6,693 bases of DNA from Sulfurimonas sp. Its GTDB lineage: Bacteria; Campylobacterota; Campylobacteria; Campylobacterales; Sulfurimonadaceae. The position numbers were made by a program, and so were the translations under genes. How positions within the stretch are numbered: position 1 is the first letter of the stretch; each line of letters starts with the position of its first letter. The stretch covers positions 1-6,693 of the forward strand of contig JALSKR010000270.1 in the NCBI GenBank assembly GCA_026988735.1, given 5' to 3'. Of the stretch, positions 6,126-6,693 are shown piece by piece. Under the pieces are notes generated by a model. The model was not told the origin of the DNA, ran no database searches, and was given only the letters and a program-made list of their open reading frames with translations.

Positions 6126-6693
6126 ATGAATAATAAAGTAAACTACACATTGATAGGGTTTGTCGTTTTGTTGGGAATGCTCAGCATACTAGGGTTTGTT
6201 TACTGGATGCTAAAACCCCAAAAAGCAGAAGCAACACAGAAGTACATTATATACTTTAATGAGTCAGTTTTGGGACTCAATCTTGATGCACCGGTGAAAT
6301 ACAAGGGCATAAAAGTAGGAAAAGTAATACGCTTGCGCATAAATCCGAAAAACACCGAACAGGTGGAAGTCACAGTCAGTATGCTTAAAACTACGCCTGT
6401 AAAAGAAGATACGGTGGCAAAGCTTACTGCACAGGGGATTACCGGACTGAGTTATATAAATCTGACAGAGGGCAGTAACAATGCGCCGCCGCTCAAAGCA
6501 AAAAAAGGAGAAAAGTATCCTGTCATTAACGCTGCTCCTTCTTTTTTCGCAAATGTTGAACAGTCACTGGATTCTGTTTCTGAATTACTCCTTTTAACGC
6601 TGGACAGAACAAATGAACTTCTGAGTGAAAAGAATCAACAACAGTTTTCCAAATTCTTGCACGAGAGCGCTATGGTTATGTCAAAAATAGATA
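6126..6693 (+). CDS. mlaD: MlaD-family MCE-domain lipid-binding protein (3' end outside window)
   Basis: 189 codons are visible, open to the window edge. It is an inner-membrane-anchored periplasmic MCE protein, the substrate-binding partner of MlaE/MlaF, which forms a ring with a lipid channel in characterised homologues. Residues ~8-28 are a single N-terminal membrane anchor (LIGFVVLLGMLSILGFVYWM). Residues ~39-117 are the MCE domain, with YFNESVLGLNLDAPVKYKGI (43-62), KVGKVIRL (63-70) and the closing AQGITGLSYINLTEG (102-116). After a short Pro/Lys stretch, a helical region begins near 140. ATG 6126 is the natural start because it places the anchor directly at the N-terminus. The gene lies 227 nt behind mlaF instead of ~1 nt because of the inserted element. 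A complete length comparison is impossible here. Confidence 0.93.
   Translation, partial: MNNKVNYTLIGFVVLLGMLSILGFVYWMLKPQKAEATQKYIIYFNESVLGLNLDAPVKYKGIKVGKVIRLRINPKNTEQVEVTVSMLKTTPVKEDTVAKLTAQGITGLSYINLTEGSNNAPPLKAKKGEKYPVINAAPSFFANVEQSLDSVSELLLLTLDRTNELLSEKNQQQFSKFLHESAMVMSKID

Overview
The window looks like a chromosomal segment of a Campylobacterota (epsilonproteobacterial) species, plausibly a free-living Sulfurimonas-type organism. The evidence is AT-rich, A/T-ending codon use, very tight one-strand gene packing, a cheV-cheA-cheW cluster whose CheA carries a C-terminal receiver (CheA-REC/CheAY type), and an Mla permease with an N-terminal STAS domain. The genus is inference. Everything readable is on the + strand.

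Layout: 1-147 is the 3' end of a gene that looks like a calcineurin-type phosphoesterase. Then come cheV (151-1092), cheA (1104-3518), cheW (3518-4012), mlaE (4025-5131), mlaF (5131-5898) and the first 189 codons of mlaD (6126 to the window edge). Junctions are -1 to 12 nt, with TAATG stop/start overlaps at cheA/cheW and mlaE/mlaF. No convincing terminator separates the chemotaxis genes from the lipid-transport genes. CheV and CheW couple chemoreceptors to the CheA kinase. CheA autophosphorylates on His47, and it and CheV carry receiver domains that can accept or drain phosphate. MlaE/MlaF/MlaD are the permease, ATPase and MCE subunits of an inner-membrane phospholipid transporter.

The exception to the tight packing is the 227-nt mlaF-mlaD gap. 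It is filled by a compact, non-coding, inverted-repeat element of 257 bp (5863-6119). Its 30-bp terminal inverted repeats match at 29 of 30 positions and are flanked by TA on both sides. Removing the element and one TA restores an mlaF ending ATA-TAA, followed by one base and the mlaD ATG, which is the spacing style of the rest of the operon. I therefore read it as a MITE-like insertion at a TA target. The insertion appended 11 residues to MlaF, and the right repeat supplies the G-rich stretch in front of mlaD. Internally the strand can fold into a closed multi-branch structure whose helices abut with no unpaired junction bases. The two halves also differ by a compensatory base-pair change. 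This element and its effect on mlaF/mlaD expression are the most interesting things in the window.
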